64,000 nucleotides of DNA from Cinclus cinclus (Eukaryota; Chordata; Aves; Passeriformes; Cinclidae), in the NCBI RefSeq assembly GCF_963662255.1, contig NC_085046.1, forward strand, positions 98,225,324 through 98,289,323, in the 5' to 3' direction. A program made the position numbers and the translations under genes. A model generated the notes under the pieces. It saw only the letters and a list, made by a program, of their open reading frames with translations, had not been told where the DNA came from and did not search any database. Shown piece by piece: positions 62,005 through 64,000 of this stretch; the first letter of the stretch is position 1; each line of letters opens with the position of its first letter.

Positions 62005-62973
62005 ACATACCAGCAAATAGGTACAGGTGACATGGTAGTGAGTGTCTCCAACGGGCCACCTGAACAGCAAGAACAAGTTGATGAAGCCTTCCAGAATGTG
62101 TGCTTATGTTACAAAACAGGGAAGAGTGATTGATAGGCCAGAGGGTTGTGCTGCCCTCAAGGGAGACCTTATCAGGCTAGAGAAAGGAGCTGACAGGGAA
62201 ATTTTCAAGGGAAGATGCAGATTTCTGCAGCTGGGGAGGAGCAATTCCATGCACCAGTATATGTGCTGGGAATCACCCAGCTGGAAAGCAACTTTGCAGA
62301 AAAGGACCTGGGCATATTGATAGACACGAAGCTGAACATGAGCTGCTACCATACCTTTGTAATAGAGAAGGCTAAGCGTATCATGGGATGCTTTCAGAGA
62401 CATGCTGCCAGTAGGTCGAGAAAGGTGATTCTTCACCTCTGCTTAGCATTTGTGAGGCCACACCCAAGAGCCTTCCACAGTTGTGGGGTCCTCAGTGCAC
62501 AAGAGACTTGGACATACTGGAGAGACTCTGGCAAAAGGCCACAAAGACCATGAAGGGACTGATGTATCTCTCTTATGGGGAAAGACTGAGAAAAGTGAGG
62601 CTGTTCAGCCTGGAGATGAGAAATCTCAGGGGGAATCTCATTAATGTACATAAATATCTGAAGGAAAGAAGACAGACCCAGGTTCTTTTCAGCGTGCTCA
62701 GTAACAGGACCAGAGCTCGTGGGTGCACACTGAAACACAGGAGGCTCCCTCTGAGCAGCAGCAAACACTTTTACAATGTAAGGGTGACCAAGGCCTGGCA
62801 CAGATCGTACAGGAAAGTTGTGGAGTATCTGTCCTTGGAGACATTTAAAATCCAGATGGACATATTCCAGGGAAACCAGCTCTGGGTGAGCCTGCTTTAG
62901 CAGGGAGATTGGATCAAATGATCTCCAGATACCCTTTCCATTCTTGATCATTCTGGGGTTTTCTGATTGTATG
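62005..62973 (+). mobile_element. CR1 LINE, second subfamily, internally deleted, with 3' end
   Basis: The first 90 bases encode PPEQQEQVDEAF, resembling the CR1 endonuclease-domain PPDQxxEVDEAF block. The sequence then jumps to the reverse transcriptase thumb region: RPEGCAALKGDLIRLEKGAD, LESNFAEKDLGILIDTKLNM, ASRSRKVILHLC. After a frameshift near 62480 it reads DLDILERLWQKATKTMKGL, LSYGERLRKVRLFSLEM and NLRGNLINVHKYLKE to the C-terminus at about 62900. The tail carries degenerate octamers ATTCTGGG and ATTGTATG (62950-62973). The INVHKYLKE type differs from the copy at 49 kb, so it belongs to another CR1 subfamily. Non-functional. Confidence 0.9.
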
Positions 62974-64000
62974 ATCACTACAGACAGGCTTAAATCCTTC
63001 AGTGAACCTAACCTCTTATTAAAATACGTATCAGTCAATTGTTAGTCTGGGAGCAATCAGAAAATAAAGTATGACATCTTATTAACAACACACACATGAG
63101 AAAATACTGAACAGATTGTAGTATTTGATAAGCCAGCCATTTATATAGAATTACTATATTACTTCAAGGTGATAATATAACAAAAATAAAGTGCGTAAAA
63201 TATACTCTCACCCACCCTGTTCACTCTGTGAAATACATAATTCCTTAACTTCCCTTAACTGTTGATAAATGAGCTTCAAAAATATCTTTTAGAGTTCTTT
63301 TATTTGATGTGAAAATTGGTGAGTGATAATATAAAATTTGCATTTAAGGGTACTGAATATTTAAATTAATGAAAAATCAGTCATTTTATAATATATGGAT
63401 ACAATATTTTCTTGATTTTTTATAATTTTAACAAGACTTTTATAACTGTCACTTTTTTGGTTTATTTTTGTTTTTTGGGTTTTTTTTGTTTGTTTTTTTT
63501 TTTTTTTGTTTCATACACGATCTTATTTATGGACTAGGAACTCAGCATCCAAGGCATTTTGCAAACTTACATCAAAAACTCCCAGATACCTTAAATTCTT
63601 TTTCTTGTATTTGCTCTTGTTTGAAGTTCCATATTATGCCAGTTTAGAAATATACATACTCAGGATTTTCTCATTAGTTATTTTTATTGTCATCATCTCT
63701 GGTAACCTAGAAATTGGATTAAAGTCTGCAGAGAGTTTTGCTTCACCTTTCTTAGTTCACTGTGTGTTTTGGCTGACTGGTATTTTTATCTGCATCAAAG
63801 GGAGAGAAAAAGAAGAAATATGTTCTTACTGCTTCCATATAACTCATGCATAAGGAAAGGAAATACTTGAATAACAAGCATTCACAGCATCCCATTCTTC
63901 CACTGAATTGTTACTGATGCCTCCCCAAAGACTCTTCAGTGTGGTCTGATTTAAAATGTTCTTTGAAGCAGCTTCAAGCTTGTCTTGAACTAATTATCAA
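62974..64000. other. noncoding stretch to window end
   Basis: AT-rich. A T-rich low-complexity tract with G interruptions occupies 63449-63513. A 115-codon frame (63506-63853) begins inside that tract, is rich in F/I/L/S, and shows no recognisable domain, so it is not called as a gene. Confidence 0.5.

Noticed and set aside
63506..63853. 115-codon plus-strand frame near the window end
   Set aside because: It starts inside a T-rich tract, is hydrophobic low-information sequence and resembles no known protein.

Overview
The window is nuclear DNA from a vertebrate, almost certainly a bird and probably a neoavian such as a passerine. The organism call rests on three things. There are several CR1 LINE copies, two of which end in degenerate ATTCTRTG octamers. 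There are solo LTRs of kinds I recognise from bird genomes. There are no Alu-, B1- or MIR-like SINEs. The DNA is AT-rich and repeat-poor, with one strong CpG island. No bacterial-type gene, tRNA, rRNA or CRISPR array is visible.

I could not identify a host protein-coding exon with confidence. Nearly all open reading frames are short chance frames, low-complexity translations or transposon remnants. The window looks like the intron or intergenic surroundings of one promoter.

Layout: 1-15.2 kb is noncoding and AT-rich, with motif-dense patches at 10.5-12.7 kb that read like regulatory elements. At 15.25-17.1 kb there is a large CpG island, the probable promoter and first exon of an unidentified gene. 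The best splice donor in it (CAG|GTAAGT) faces the minus strand, and a weaker one faces plus. At 17.2-34 kb there is noncoding DNA with a fossil non-CR1 LINE fragment (20.74-21.0 kb, recognised from a C-terminal zinc-knuckle signature) and a 175-bp GAAA microsatellite. At 34.0-35.1 kb there is a full-length solo LTR containing a run of 21 G. From 35 to 64 kb the DNA is mostly unremarkable, with a partial LTR of the same family (46.4 kb), CR1 copies (47.95, 49.05, 59.7-61.0 and 62.0-63.0 kb) and enhancer-like stretches at 53.1-53.7 and 55.0-55.3 kb. The CR1 at 59.7-61.0 kb is split by a reverse-oriented solo LTR flanked by a 6-bp direct repeat.

Nothing here amounts to a multi-gene system. The most interesting items are the CpG-island promoter, the enhancer-like blocks, the LINE fossil and the nested LTR-in-CR1 insertion. 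Conservation-based statements are inferences from motif density only, since no alignment could be run.
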